A stretch of 47,643 nt of DNA from Candidatus Moraniibacteriota bacterium (GCA_014729725.1 WJJL01000060.1:1-47643); one strand, 5' to 3'; positions 25,707 through 35,100 are shown, counted from the stretch's first letter. Program-made: numbers and translations. The notes: generated by a model not told the origin, from the letters alone.

Positions 25707-26927
25707 TTAATTGTTAAAAACAATTTTTCCCTGATTCGGTAAAACATCTAAAGGAGCGTTTTGGTCATAAGATAAAATCAGCTGAGCCACTTTTTTTAGT
25801 TCCTTGGGATTTAAGGTCTGCACATTGGGTGAATTATGCAGATAGTTTCGCTGATCCTCTTCATTGTGTCCGGAAATTCCGTATCTGGTTCGATAATCCA
25901 AAAGCCAATTTTCGATTGTAGGTGGCACGGTTCCCGGTTGACCCAGACGGTAAAGAGGTTTGGAGGTAATTATTTGGTCAGCTACTTGAGGGACCGCTCT
26001 TAAAGCTTCGTTGATCGATATTTTAATAGTTTTTGTTTTGTTTTGTTTTTGCGAGCCCGTCTGATTTGGAAAGCTGCTTTGAGGGCTTCTTGTTTGAGGT
26101 TTTTCTTGAGCTTGAACTTGAGGCTCCGGGATGTTTTGGTTTTGGGCTCCACCTTCTTGCTCGCTAAGATAACCGGATTGTTGAACTTGTGATTGGCGCA
26201 GTCTTTTTAAAAAAGGAGACAGTTTTTTTTGGCTTTTTTCTTCCTGGTTTGGGGCGGTTTGTGAATCTTTGGCTTCTTGTTTTTGCGGATCGATTTGTTC
26301 TTGGCCGGGAAGCCCTCCTTGTCTTTTCATTTCGTTAAGGATTTGCTTGATAGTAATGACCTTAATTGATTCAAAAACAACAAGCAGTTTTTTAACTGTT
26401 TTTTTGTAGTCTTCACTGATATTTTGGTAATTTGGGGAATTGTTTAAAAAGGTGATTACTGTCATTTCGTCTTTTTTATCAAGTCCGTGGACATCAACAT
26501 AAGTTTTTACCCAATTTCCAATAGTGGGCCTTACCTTTTGACCGTTTTTTAATACAATATCTTTTTTGCCAAGCCTTTGCTCGTTTTTTAAAAAAGCATC
26601 CAGAATTTTAGGCACATAGTCCGGCCATACAGCCGGTAGGGAAGTGGCATGTGTAATGTCAAAAATTTTCTTTAAATTAAAATTTTTGTCCAGCAAAGGC
26701 AGCAATAAATCATTGGAGATCATTTCCAGTTGCTCGTCTTGGCCAAGAGTGGGAAAAATAACCCATTCCATTCTATTTTTCAGCCCTTTTATCCAATCCT
26801 TATCAAAACCTTCAGCTATCCGGGGGTCTTCAATTTGTTGCAAAACCCATAACGCCCGATCAATTTGTTGATATTGCCAGGCAATTTTGGCTTCAAAAAT
26901 TAAATTTTTTTTGTTTTTTTTATTCAT
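25707..26927 (-). CDS. Q-rich cytoplasmic protein with an internal repeat of about 55 residues
   Basis: I do not recognise a named family. The protein has no signal peptide or membrane helix. Two homologous segments are visible: one near residues 140-205 with PTIGNWVKTYVDVHGLDKK and FLNNSPNYQ, another near 330-395 with PTIENWLLDYRTRYGISGH and YLHNSPNVQ, each followed by a helix rich in Leu and Lys. A disordered Gln/Pro/Ser linker (about 210-310) separates them. The N-terminal 135 residues form another, helical domain. The gene lies 8 bases after the VirB6-like gene and before PrgI, so it should belong to the secretion machine, perhaps as a cytoplasmic scaffold. Confidence 0.6.
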   Translation of the reverse strand: MNKKNKKNLIFEAKIAWQYQQIDRALWVLQQIEDPRIAEGFDKDWIKGLKNRMEWVIFPTLGQDEQLEMISNDLLLPLLDKNFNLKKIFDITHATSLPAVWPDYVPKILDAFLKNEQRLGKKDIVLKNGQKVRPTIGNWVKTYVDVHGLDKKDEMTVITFLNNSPNYQNISEDYKKTVKKLLVVFESIKVITIKQILNEMKRQGGLPGQEQIDPQKQEAKDSQTAPNQEEKSQKKLSPFLKRLRQSQVQQSGYLSEQEGGAQNQNIPEPQVQAQEKPQTRSPQSSFPNQTGSQKQNKTKTIKISINEALRAVPQVADQIITSKPLYRLGQPGTVPPTIENWLLDYRTRYGISGHNEEDQRNYLHNSPNVQTLNPKELKKVAQLILSYDQNAPLDVLPNQGKIVFNN

Positions 26928-26935
26928 ATTTTATT

Positions 26936-29614
26936 TTATGCGGCTATTGGAGAATAAGAATTCCTTTTTTCTTCTCTTGCTTTCAGGACACTTTCAATCG
27001 TATTAATCATTTCTTTATGATCATCATTGTTTGGATCAAGTTCCTCTACCTTTTTTGCCAAACTATCAGCTGTTTTTTGATTAATCAGATGAGCATTGTT
27101 TTGGAAGTTTTGGCTTTTCATAAACTCCACGGCAGTTTTAAGCAAATTGTTTTTTTTGCTTGGATCATCGCTTATCATTTCTTTTTTAAGATTCAGGGCA
27201 ATTTTTTGAGAGTTCCAGCCGTTTAAGGTGTTTCTAACGCCTATTCGTTGTTCCTGCGGTGTAGCTAACCTTAATTGTTTGGTAGTCGGATCCACCATAT
27301 CCAAATTACCATGATAAGGATCATCGTTTTGATCGGCAATTTTAGATAAATGACCCGCAAGCAATAAAGATCTTCTGGAACTAAATTTTTTGGAAAGCAT
27401 TTCAATTATGCCTTCCGCATTGTCTTTATGACCCAAGGCACCTAAAACAGGTTTTTGATTACCCGTTTCCCAGGCTTTTATTAAAACCGCCTCCAACTCC
27501 CTTGCGTTTTGAGCGGATTTTGCTTTTTGTTCCAGTTGAGCCGGAGATCTGATACCTTCCAATCCTTTCAGAGCCTCCTGAACCTTTAAATCCTCCGGCC
27601 GATCATAATGGGCCGCTTCCGTAAGCTGGGTGATGAGGGGTTCAAAAGCACTGTAAAAGCCGGCAGGGGTATCTTTTTTTTCATCTAATTCTCCCAAGCT
27701 GGTTTTAGCCGAATTAATCTCTTTTTTTCTTTTGCTTACTTCATCTCCTAAAGTTTGAATTTTTTGATCATTTGTTTGGATATTTCCTTGTAAATCCTGG
27801 ATTTCCTTTTCAAGCTCTTGCTGCATTTCTTTCCTCTTTTCTTGAGTTAACTCACCGTTCCACTTAACCTCTAGTTTTCGCTCTTTTAATTGCTCTAACC
27901 GGTTTTGATATTGTTGGTTTTCTTGAGACAGTGAACTTATTTCTTGTTCGGCCTTGTCTTTTCTTGATTGTTCATTCTCAATATCGCTTTTTAACTCTTT
28001 TCTTGTTCCTTCTCTGCCTTGAACCTCGCTTTTAAATGTTTTTTTCAAGGAAAAAGGAAATTTTGCGGCGCTTTTAATTGCTCCTCCCATTTTTTGAATC
28101 GCGTCAGCATCTTCAACTTTGGTTCCTTCTTGAAATTTTTTAACACGCTCATAACCAGCCCGGCCCAAGGCGATAGGGTCCAACACAGCTGAAGAAACAC
28201 TTAATGATCCGCCGCCAACCTTAAATAATTTTCCTAGAGCTTGAGTGGATTTACCCGCAACCCCCCCCTTTTTTTTACCTGTTTTTTCCATGGCATCTCC
28301 CAATCGCATACCTGCTTTTCCTAAAAATTTACTGGTCACTTTATACGCCCCGACACTGCTCAATCCAATAGCGCCCAAAGTTACTCCTTTGGCGGCCGTT
28401 ACGGCAACCCCGGCGCCGATCACTCCAAGAGAAGCGGCTGCCACCAGGGAACCGAACAAAAGACAAATCAAGAAAACTAAAAACATAACTTTTCTAAAAG
28501 CCATAGCTCCGTTTATGCTGGCGGCTTCTTCCAAGATCGTGGTTCTAGCTTCAGCTCGGTTATTGTGGTTTTCCATAAATATTCGTTCTCGGCCGGCAAG
28601 CATATTGGAAACATCATTAACCAAAGGTTTTTGGTTTGCCGTACTCGAACCGCCACCGCTTATTTGGCCGGCCATTTGAGCAGTGAACCAGACAAAGAAA
28701 AGCAGAAGCGGTCCTGAAAGAGCATACTGAAAAAAATTGGTCCACCATTTTTTAGCCAATCCCTCAGTATCGGGTAAAATCATACCCACATAAGCGAAAG
28801 GGGACAATACCAACAATATCCAAAGAGCGATTACTCTAAAAATCAAAAACATAACAATAGCCCACAGAGCAAAAGTGGCCAACAGGGTAAAGCCGCAGAT
28901 TAAAGGAATGATCATGGCATACATTATCGTTACTTTGATTTCCGTTGAACTTATAATTTCACCCACATAATGCCAACAAGTTTTCCAATCCACCCAAAGA
29001 TGATCTGAAATAGCGTTGGATAGTTGCGTAATCGGATCTTTGAAGGTGGAAAACATAATAATATGAGTAAAATCCAAAATCAATCCCGCAAACACCAAAC
29101 TAAAGTTGGAAAGAAGAGCCACTATGGCCAGTTTAATCAAGAGTTTTTTGTAGTTATATTTTTCTACCCTAAAAATCGCTCCAACTCCGATAATAAGCAA
29201 GAAAATTATAAAAAAAATGTTGGCAATGTTGGCTGAAATTTTCCAACCATTAATTATAACCGGATTTTTGGTAAAACCACCCAGGCTTTTATAGAAATCT
29301 GGAGTAAACATTGCTTTGGCACCGTCTGTGGCTACATCAAACAAAAACCATAATACGTGTTGGCTAATATAGGCTAATATAGTAAATCCGGTGGCAGGCA
29401 GTTTTATCAATAAATTACCAATGCTTTCTAAAGCGGAATCAACCAGCCATTTTTTAATGTCAAAACCCATGCCTTCGCCCCAACCTGTTTCTCCTCCAAA
29501 AAAATCTTGAGCAAAAGCTATATTGTTTTTTTCAATTACAAAAAAACAAAAGATTAAAACTAAAATAGCAAAAATAATAAGTTTTATTTTATTTTGTTTT
29601 ATTTTGTTGATCAT
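26936..29614 (-). CDS. VirB6/TrbL-like polytopic membrane protein with coiled-coil tail
   Basis: The 892-residue protein starts with a signal-anchor helix (LIIFAILVLIFCFFVIE). About seven more membrane helices follow up to residue 430, including IFFIIFLLIIGVGAIFR and LWILLVLSPFAYVGMILP. The latter, with the following TEGLAKKWWTNFFQYAL, is the typical VirB6/TrbL core element. After a Gly/Ala-rich region the protein turns into a charged cytoplasmic domain, with a coiled coil at about 545-645 and a helical C-terminal region. VirB6 proteins form the inner-membrane channel of T4SS. It is twice the usual VirB6 size because of the tail, which may reach the VirB4 ATPases. It lies 8 bases before the Q-rich protein gene. 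Confidence 0.75.
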   Translation of the reverse strand: MINKIKQNKIKLIIFAILVLIFCFFVIEKNNIAFAQDFFGGETGWGEGMGFDIKKWLVDSALESIGNLLIKLPATGFTILAYISQHVLWFLFDVATDGAKAMFTPDFYKSLGGFTKNPVIINGWKISANIANIFFIIFLLIIGVGAIFRVEKYNYKKLLIKLAIVALLSNFSLVFAGLILDFTHIIMFSTFKDPITQLSNAISDHLWVDWKTCWHYVGEIISSTEIKVTIMYAMIIPLICGFTLLATFALWAIVMFLIFRVIALWILLVLSPFAYVGMILPDTEGLAKKWWTNFFQYALSGPLLLFFVWFTAQMAGQISGGGSSTANQKPLVNDVSNMLAGRERIFMENHNNRAEARTTILEEAASINGAMAFRKVMFLVFLICLLFGSLVAAASLGVIGAGVAVTAAKGVTLGAIGLSSVGAYKVTSKFLGKAGMRLGDAMEKTGKKKGGVAGKSTQALGKLFKVGGGSLSVSSAVLDPIALGRAGYERVKKFQEGTKVEDADAIQKMGGAIKSAAKFPFSLKKTFKSEVQGREGTRKELKSDIENEQSRKDKAEQEISSLSQENQQYQNRLEQLKERKLEVKWNGELTQEKRKEMQQELEKEIQDLQGNIQTNDQKIQTLGDEVSKRKKEINSAKTSLGELDEKKDTPAGFYSAFEPLITQLTEAAHYDRPEDLKVQEALKGLEGIRSPAQLEQKAKSAQNARELEAVLIKAWETGNQKPVLGALGHKDNAEGIIEMLSKKFSSRRSLLLAGHLSKIADQNDDPYHGNLDMVDPTTKQLRLATPQEQRIGVRNTLNGWNSQKIALNLKKEMISDDPSKKNNLLKTAVEFMKSQNFQNNAHLINQKTADSLAKKVEELDPNNDDHKEMINTIESVLKAREEKRNSYSPIAA

Positions 29615-29736
29615 TTTATTTCAATTTTTGTTTAATGATTGTTTGCGTCTTTCAAAATAGATATAGGTTCCCCGCAGCTTTGTGTCTGTTTTAATAAACT
29701 CCTTCAGTGTCCAGTCAACACGGCCGGTATGTTTTT

Positions 29737-30429
29737 TTAAGCGGCTTTTTCCAAAGCTTCCCGTTCTTTTTCCCGAGCTTTTTTATAGGCGCTTAAATTT
29801 GTAATTTCTTTTTCTTTGGATTTTTTATTTTCCGGGCTGTGGGCTTTGGTTTGAAAATCTTGAGCATACTGCTCCTTTTTTTGGCTTAACAGACCTTTTT
29901 GATCTTGCAATTCCTGTGCCTGTTCCATATTTTTAAAATATTCTTTTCTGGCGCTTCTCCAACTGAATAATACCATAATTGTTGTAACCGGGGTAACGAA
30001 CTCAACAAGGGGAATGAATCCCAAGATTGTATCCCCAATAGGAACAATAAACCAGATAATAATTTTTTTAAGAATAGTGCTTTTTATCCTTCCAAGTTGC
30101 AGCCAAATTAAGAATGATACAAATCCTTTCAAGAGAAGTCCTATCACAGAATCCAAAATAATGGTAAGTGGAACATAATCAAAGCAGTCTGCCATTATAG
30201 CTATAGCAAGAGCGAATAAAAAAACAAGGGGGCTATATCCTTCTGCCAATTTGTAAAGTTTTTGAGAGAGATTTTCCAGTACTCTTTCTCCTTTTTCGGT
30301 TTGAGCCAATCTATCCATGACCCCTACCAGGCGTTGAAATTTTTGTACATCCATTTTTATTTTTAGAAATTCTTTTTTATGGGTATTTTTTTTGCTGCTT
30401 GATTGAGTTTTACCTCTTAAAATAAGCAT
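29737..30429 (-). CDS. Polytopic membrane protein of the T4SS operon, 230 aa
   Basis: I do not recognise a family. Four hydrophobic segments lie at about 65-160 (for example LVFLFALAIAIMADCF and GDTILGFIPLVEFVTPVT). A basic N-terminus precedes them, and a charged helical C-terminus (about 165-230, Lys/Glu/Gln-rich) follows. The first ATG (30429) is listed; the ATG at 30354 (MDVQKFQRLVGVMD) is equally likely and would drop a Lys/Ser-rich leader. It lies between the beta-propeller protein and the VirB6-like protein on the same strand, with about 100-base gaps on both sides, so it is likely a membrane partner in the secretion machine. Confidence 0.55.
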   Translation of the reverse strand: MLILRGKTQSSSKKNTHKKEFLKIKMDVQKFQRLVGVMDRLAQTEKGERVLENLSQKLYKLAEGYSPLVFLFALAIAIMADCFDYVPLTIILDSVIGLLLKGFVSFLIWLQLGRIKSTILKKIIIWFIVPIGDTILGFIPLVEFVTPVTTIMVLFSWRSARKEYFKNMEQAQELQDQKGLLSQKKEQYAQDFQTKAHSPENKKSKEKEITNLSAYKKAREKEREALEKAA

Positions 30430-30527
30430 TATTCTTTTAAATCTCGGATTTAACCTTTCACTCCTAAATTACAAATTTAAATCCCCAACTCCTTTTTAAA
30501 GTTTATTTTGGGTGATTTTTGTATTTT

Positions 30528-32096
30528 TTAAGGACCTGATTGTGCCTGACCTATTCCCTGACCTCCTCCACCGACTGAACCAGCCGCCTCCCAATCACTG
30601 GCTTTATTGCAGCAAGGTTGGCCGTCCTGACAGTTATTTCCTTCGCAGTAGGCTTGATATATTTCCCAGGTCGATCCGTCCCAGCCGCTAAACCACATTC
30701 GATATGGCGGTTTGGCTTCATAAGAAAGTCCGCCTTCATCCTCGCTTACTACCATAGGTCCGCTTACATGGAGTAATTTTTTACCGAACTTATCTCCTAT
30801 ATCTATAACCGGTTCTCCGCCTCTTTGAAACTTTGCCGGGGTTTTGGAGTGGGCGTAAAAAATCCGCCAGGATGCTCCATCATAACCGCTATACCACATA
30901 TGAAAAATTCTTTGGCCCATTTCCTCCTCGCATTTATTGCCACATTTGGTGTTTTCTTTATATTTTTTTTGTAAAATCACTGAAGGATGAGCTACATGAA
31001 TATTGTCTTTGGCCTTTTTATCGGGGTTAACATCCAAGGCTACAGATCTTGAAGATTCGGCAAAATTTAAATTGCCGGCCACATCGAATAACTCGGGCTT
31101 GTTTTGTTGTATATAAATTATACGCCAGGTTGCCGCATCGTTACCGCTAAACCAGGTATGATAAGTTCTGTTTACTTCGATACAGCAATAAAAATAACCC
31201 ATTTTAATGCATTTTTTAATAATATCCAGAGAAATAGCGGGGCTATCCGCATGATTTTGGGAAAAACCCCCTCCATTTTGCGGGCTTATTACGATTACTT
31301 TTTTTTTCCAATCATAAGCGTTGCTACTATCGGCTCTGGCCACCCTCCAAGCGGAAGTTACTTCGTCGTAACCTCCGTAGTACATAAAATATTGATCGAT
31401 TTCTCTTTCCTGTCGGCAGTCCATTACTTTTCTTTCTTTTAAAACCCAGGGGCTGGAAGCGTGTTTTTTATCGTAAAACCTGTCTTCGGGCCCGGATAGA
31501 GGAATTCTACCGTCGGTACCTTTCTTAGAATCCGGCGGAGTGTCGTTGTTTACTTTTTGAATGTTTTCGGGGCTGTCGCCTTCGGCCATATAAATTCGAT
31601 AATTAGCGCCATCAAAACCACCATACCAAAGTTTATATTGATCTTGATAATCGAATTTTAGAGCCGCCGGCCCGTCGGGTTTGTTGGTTCCTTCATCTAG
31701 CGCAAAGGTATTATGGCAGCCTCCAGCGTGAATATTATCTCCTTTTCCGTGACTGCCGATTAAAATCTTCCCGTTTTTTGACTCCCCGGTGTCCATAGTT
31801 TCCTTGCCTGAGCCATTTTGAGATGAACCCGGTCTTTGTTGTGATCCTTGCAAATTTTGGTCCAGATTGGTTTGAGCTATTTTCTTTTGATAAACGGAAT
31901 CATCTTGTAAAAAGCCCGCTTGATTTTGCTGATTTTGATCACCGCTGCTTTGATTTATTAAACCGGTTTGATTTTTAAAGGTTTGGGTTTTTTTTCTATA
32001 CACCAAAAATAAAACACTCAGAACCAGTAATAAGCCCACGACAATAAAGATTCCTTTATTTTTAGTTAAAATTTTTTTTAAATTATTTTTAGTCAA
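30528..32096 (-). CDS. Membrane-anchored five-bladed beta-propeller-like protein
   Basis: The 522-residue protein has one N-terminal membrane helix (GIFIVVGLLLVLSVLFLVY), a Gln/Asn/Ser-rich stalk to about residue 110, and then five similar blades to about 490. Each blade ends in a variant of WYSGxDGxxWRIxxA: LWYGGFDGANYRIYMA, MYYGGYDEVTSAWRVARA, TWFSGNDAATWRIIYI, MWYSGYDGASWRIFYA and MWFSGWDGSTWEIYQA. Four of the blades begin with His-x-x-x-Pro or a close variant (HASSP, HADSP, HVAHP, HVSGP). This spacing is typical of five-bladed folds such as GH43/GH32-related propellers, but no catalytic acid triad can be assigned. Cysteines near the end (CEGNNCQDGQPCC) may form disulfides. Its place at the head of the T4SS operon suggests a surface-binding role. 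Confidence 0.7.
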   Translation of the reverse strand: MTKNNLKKILTKNKGIFIVVGLLLVLSVLFLVYRKKTQTFKNQTGLINQSSGDQNQQNQAGFLQDDSVYQKKIAQTNLDQNLQGSQQRPGSSQNGSGKETMDTGESKNGKILIGSHGKGDNIHAGGCHNTFALDEGTNKPDGPAALKFDYQDQYKLWYGGFDGANYRIYMAEGDSPENIQKVNNDTPPDSKKGTDGRIPLSGPEDRFYDKKHASSPWVLKERKVMDCRQEREIDQYFMYYGGYDEVTSAWRVARADSSNAYDWKKKVIVISPQNGGGFSQNHADSPAISLDIIKKCIKMGYFYCCIEVNRTYHTWFSGNDAATWRIIYIQQNKPELFDVAGNLNFAESSRSVALDVNPDKKAKDNIHVAHPSVILQKKYKENTKCGNKCEEEMGQRIFHMWYSGYDGASWRIFYAHSKTPAKFQRGGEPVIDIGDKFGKKLLHVSGPMVVSEDEGGLSYEAKPPYRMWFSGWDGSTWEIYQAYCEGNNCQDGQPCCNKASDWEAAGSVGGGGQGIGQAQSGP

Positions 32097-32216
32097 TTTC
32101 TTTTTTTATTTTATAAAACCGGATTTTACGATTAGAAATTTTAATTATTTTATACCATATTTAAGCACCTGATGTAAAGGAGTATTTATTTTTAAGTTAA
32201 AAAGGGATTGCCGTTT

Positions 32217-33713
32217 TTATCGATTTTTGGTAATCAAGCTTTCAAAGTCCTTTTTGGAAAAAGCTTTTAGCAAATAAGCTGTGAGTAAATATAAACCTCC
32301 TCCAATCAAAACTTGAAAAACCAAAACCCCTATTTTGATAAAAGTATTCTCTGCGCCAAAAGAAATTTTATTGGTAAAAATAATAAATAAACTCATAACA
32401 ATTCCGGCTATTATAATTTTTATTAAGGATTTAATATTTGGTAAATATTGGATGGATTTCCAAACCACCAAAAATGATAATAAAGGCACCAAAAGTTCGG
32501 TTATAACGGAAATCGCGGCAGAAGCGTAAAATGAATATTTAGGGATAAATATTAAATTTAGAACAACATTTAAAATAGCGGCGGTAACAAAGATAACCAA
32601 AAGATTTTTTTGTTTTTTAGCTGAAATTAAAATCGAGTTGAAAAATTGGCCCATAAAAATTCCAAAAATAGCTAAAGTTATGATTTTTAGAACAATTACC
32701 GATTCTTCAAAACCATCACCCCCGATAATGGATACCACTTTTGGCGCCAGGGAAAAGATTCCCATGGAAACCCCCACCGCGATCAAAGAGATAGCATCAA
32801 AAGTTTTGTTGGCTATATTTTTAAATTTGTTTTTGTTATAAAATATATTTTTAGAAAAAAGAGGCAGAATTAAGCCCATAAACATGGCCGGAAAATAAGC
32901 AAGGTTTTCAAAAACCTTATAAGCCAGGTTGTAGATCCCCACATCTTCCATACCTTTAATAGAAGATAAAATTATAGTATCGAATCTAAGGTAGATAAAG
33001 GTTACAATAGCTGAAATTCCTAGCGGCAAGGCTTCTTTTAGAAGTTTTTTTATTCTCTTTAGATTAAAATCAAGCCCAATATCCAGTCTTTTTTTGGTAA
33101 GGGTTATTACTATGGAAAAGGTTGTTGCCCAGGAAAGAATTAAACCGATCACCACCCAAGCCAGACCTAAATCCAGTTTATAGCAAACCAAGACCCAGAT
33201 TAAGTTGGCGATTCTTCCGGCCAACTCTGCCATGGAAACATAATAAGCCAAAAGTCTTTTTTGAAAAACCCCGGTTAAGCTTTGGTAAAGCGAGGCAAAA
33301 ATCAAGCCGATTAAAACGATAACAATACCGTTTTTTATATCTTGTGAATAATTCAGAAATTTTACAAAAACAAAAGATGCCAAAAAAAGAAAACAGGTAA
33401 AGGCCAGTTTAATGCTGATAGCTGTAGAAATCAGCCTGGCTTCCTGCTTTTTATTTTCCGTTTTGGCGATTTCTCTTAAAACCGTTTGATTAATACCTAA
33501 ATCGCTGACTGCCGAGAACATGGAAAAAAAGGCCATAATAGTGGAATAGGCTCCAAATCCTTCTGGTCCCAAAAGCCTTGTAATGAAGCTTAAAGCAATA
33601 AAGGAAACAAAAGACCAAGTGACCTTTAAACCGGAGGATAAAACCGTATTTAGAGCGACTTTTCTGGGAACTGATTTGATTTTATCTTTGCCTGCCTTTT
33701 TTGTTGATTTCAT
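32217..33713 (-). CDS. Wzx-like oligosaccharide flippase
   Basis: The 498-residue protein has about 14 membrane helices and the MVF/MATE-like layout of polysaccharide flippases: LLGPEGFGAYSTIMAFFSMF early, then FDTIILSSIKGMEDVGIYNLAYK in the second half, split here as FDTIILSSIKG and DVGIYNLAYK. It would flip lipid-linked glycans across the inner membrane, for which the priming and GT4 enzymes at 14.5-17.1 kb could supply substrate. The start ATG lies inside the 3' end of yidC, with an overlap of 32 bases. No later ATG leaves a complete first helix, so overlap and translational coupling look real. A basic N-terminal tail (KKAGKDKIKSVPRK) precedes helix 1. Confidence 0.88.
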   Translation of the reverse strand: MKSTKKAGKDKIKSVPRKVALNTVLSSGLKVTWSFVSFIALSFITRLLGPEGFGAYSTIMAFFSMFSAVSDLGINQTVLREIAKTENKKQEARLISTAISIKLAFTCFLFLASFVFVKFLNYSQDIKNGIVIVLIGLIFASLYQSLTGVFQKRLLAYYVSMAELAGRIANLIWVLVCYKLDLGLAWVVIGLILSWATTFSIVITLTKKRLDIGLDFNLKRIKKLLKEALPLGISAIVTFIYLRFDTIILSSIKGMEDVGIYNLAYKVFENLAYFPAMFMGLILPLFSKNIFYNKNKFKNIANKTFDAISLIAVGVSMGIFSLAPKVVSIIGGDGFEESVIVLKIITLAIFGIFMGQFFNSILISAKKQKNLLVIFVTAAILNVVLNLIFIPKYSFYASAAISVITELLVPLLSFLVVWKSIQYLPNIKSLIKIIIAGIVMSLFIIFTNKISFGAENTFIKIGVLVFQVLIGGGLYLLTAYLLKAFSKKDFESLITKNR

Positions 33714-34494
33714 TTTTGTTTGGATTAGATTTTTTCTTCTTTGAGTCGATTTTGTGTTGAATTATCGAAAAAAAAGTACTGGAGGCCCAATAAAGCGGAA
33801 GACCCGCAGGTAAACTAAGGCCGATAATAAAAGTAAGAGCAGGGAAGATATAAGTCATGTTTTGCATTTGCTGGGCCATAATATCCTGGATTTCCGGTTC
33901 CCCTTTTTTCTTTTGATTTTTTTCCTTTGCTTTTTTTTGATTTTTGTTTTTAGCGCTCATTATCTTGGAATATAAAAATTGCAATCCCGCGGCTATTAAA
34001 GCGATCAAGGTGGATTTTTTCGTCAGATCTATCAAATTTAAAAAATTTTTGTTAACTTCCTCGATGTTTTTTAAGGAGGGGAAATTATATAAAGCTTCTT
34101 TAGATACCATTAAATGTTCTTGATTTATGGAAAATACATTATCCGGCCCCGGACGAAGCATCCAAAAAATAGCGATAAAAATCGGCATTTGAACCAGAAG
34201 GGGGAGGCAGCCGGAAGCCGGATTAACTCCTTCTTTTTTATAAAGCTCGGTTTGTTTTAACATTAGTTTTTCCTTGTCGTCTTTATATTTTTCTTTTAAT
34301 TTGGCCAGTTTTGGCTGAATTTTTTTCATCTCTTCCTGAGCCTTGATTTGTTTTTTAGTCAAAGGGTATAAAATCAGTTTTACAATTAAGGTAAAAACGA
34401 TTATGGCAACACCTAAATCACCGACAATGCTGTATAAAAAAATTAGTAAATTAAATAAAGGTCTGGTTAAAATTTCGTAAAAAAATTCCTTCAT
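33682..34494 (-). CDS. yidC: YidC/Oxa1 membrane protein insertase
   Basis: The 270-residue protein inserts and folds inner-membrane proteins. It has the five-helix Oxa1 core: helix 1 near VAIIVFTLIVKLILYPLT, a charged cytoplasmic hairpin (KKIQPKLAKLKEKYKDDKEK), the helix after NPASGCLPLLVQMPIFIAI, and the C-terminal helices ending FIIGLSLPAGLPLYW. As in Gram-positive YidC2 forms there is no large periplasmic domain. It has no clear lipobox, and its C-terminal tail is basic. The order rpmH, rnpA, yidC on one strand is the classic arrangement, but yidD is missing here and is found at 8.2 kb. The flippase gene overlaps its 3' end. Confidence 0.95.
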   Translation of the reverse strand: MKEFFYEILTRPLFNLLIFLYSIVGDLGVAIIVFTLIVKLILYPLTKKQIKAQEEMKKIQPKLAKLKEKYKDDKEKLMLKQTELYKKEGVNPASGCLPLLVQMPIFIAIFWMLRPGPDNVFSINQEHLMVSKEALYNFPSLKNIEEVNKNFLNLIDLTKKSTLIALIAAGLQFLYSKIMSAKNKNQKKAKEKNQKKKGEPEIQDIMAQQMQNMTYIFPALTFIIGLSLPAGLPLYWASSTFFSIIQHKIDSKKKKSNPNKNEINKKGRQR

Positions 34495-34566
34495 AAAATG
34501 AATTATTAATTATTTTAATATTTAAACTAACTTCAAGGAAAAAATAAACAATTAACACTTTGCGAA

Positions 34567-34917
34567 TTATTTTTTATTTTTAAAGACAAAATAAAAAAGT
34601 TTTTCAACATCTTTAACAAGAGACTCAAACTTATAGTCGCTTGAACCTATAAGCAATACAAAATCATAGCATACATCTTTTTTATTTTCTAAAAATGGAT
34701 TGAATACTTTATTAAAGGCATTTCTGGCTCTTCTTTTCAAAAGATTTCTTTGAGTGGCTTTTTTGGTTGTTTTTTTGCCGATTATAACCGCCAAACGGGA
34801 AAAATTAAGATTATTTTTCTTATATATTAATTTTAACTTGTTCCAATGTTTAAAATTTCCAAAACGAAATACAGCTTGAATTTCTTTTCTGTCGAGGCGG
34901 TTTTGTTTTTTTAACAT
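34567..34917 (-). CDS. rnpA: RNase P protein component
   Basis: The 116-residue basic protein helps the RNase P RNA (encoded at 13583-14160) bind pre-tRNA. It opens LKKQNRLDRKEIQAVFRFGN, has the strand SRLAVIIGKKTTKKATQRN and the family's RNR helix KATQRNLLKRRARNAF. An in-frame TTG at 34929 would extend it by four residues (start, Ile, Gly, Lys). I choose the ATG at 34917 because it is the first standard start and gives the usual N-terminus. It lies 39 bases after rpmH and 72 bases before yidC. Length is normal. Confidence 0.95.
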   Translation of the reverse strand: MLKKQNRLDRKEIQAVFRFGNFKHWNKLKLIYKKNNLNFSRLAVIIGKKTTKKATQRNLLKRRARNAFNKVFNPFLENKKDVCYDFVLLIGSSDYKFESLVKDVEKLFYFVFKNKK

Positions 34918-34956
34918 TTTTCCAATCAATTTTTATATAAACCACCCCCGGTTTTT

Positions 34957-35100
34957 TTAGACCGGAGTTATCTTTTCTCTGCCTTTTTCTCGTCTTCTTT
35001 TAAGGGTTTTTCTTCCCCCTTTGGTTTTTTGTCTGGCTATAAAGCCGCAACTTTTCGCTCGCTTTCTTTTTTTTGGCTGATAAGTTCTTTTAGTTGACAT
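34957..35100 (-). CDS. rpmH: 50S ribosomal protein L34
   Basis: This 47-residue, highly basic protein is easily overlooked because of its size. The N-terminus [15 protein letters not shown] matches the L34 pattern KRTFQPSxRKRAR. The middle [19 protein letters not shown] corresponds to GFRxRMxTxxGRxVLxRRR. Codons end EKITPV before the TAA at 34957-34959. L34 sits in the large ribosomal subunit. It is followed by rnpA and yidC, the standard order. In many bacteria dnaA and oriC lie just upstream; here an AT-rich gap and ruvB are found instead. Confidence 0.96.
   Translation of the reverse strand: MSTKRTYQPKKRKRAKSCGFIARQKTKGGRKTLKRRREKGREKITPV

Noticed and set aside
20736-32096. Integrative conjugative element
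   Set aside because: VirB4, VirB6-like and PrgI are present, but there is no relaxase, VirD4, integrase or flanking repeat, so transfer of this segment is not supported.
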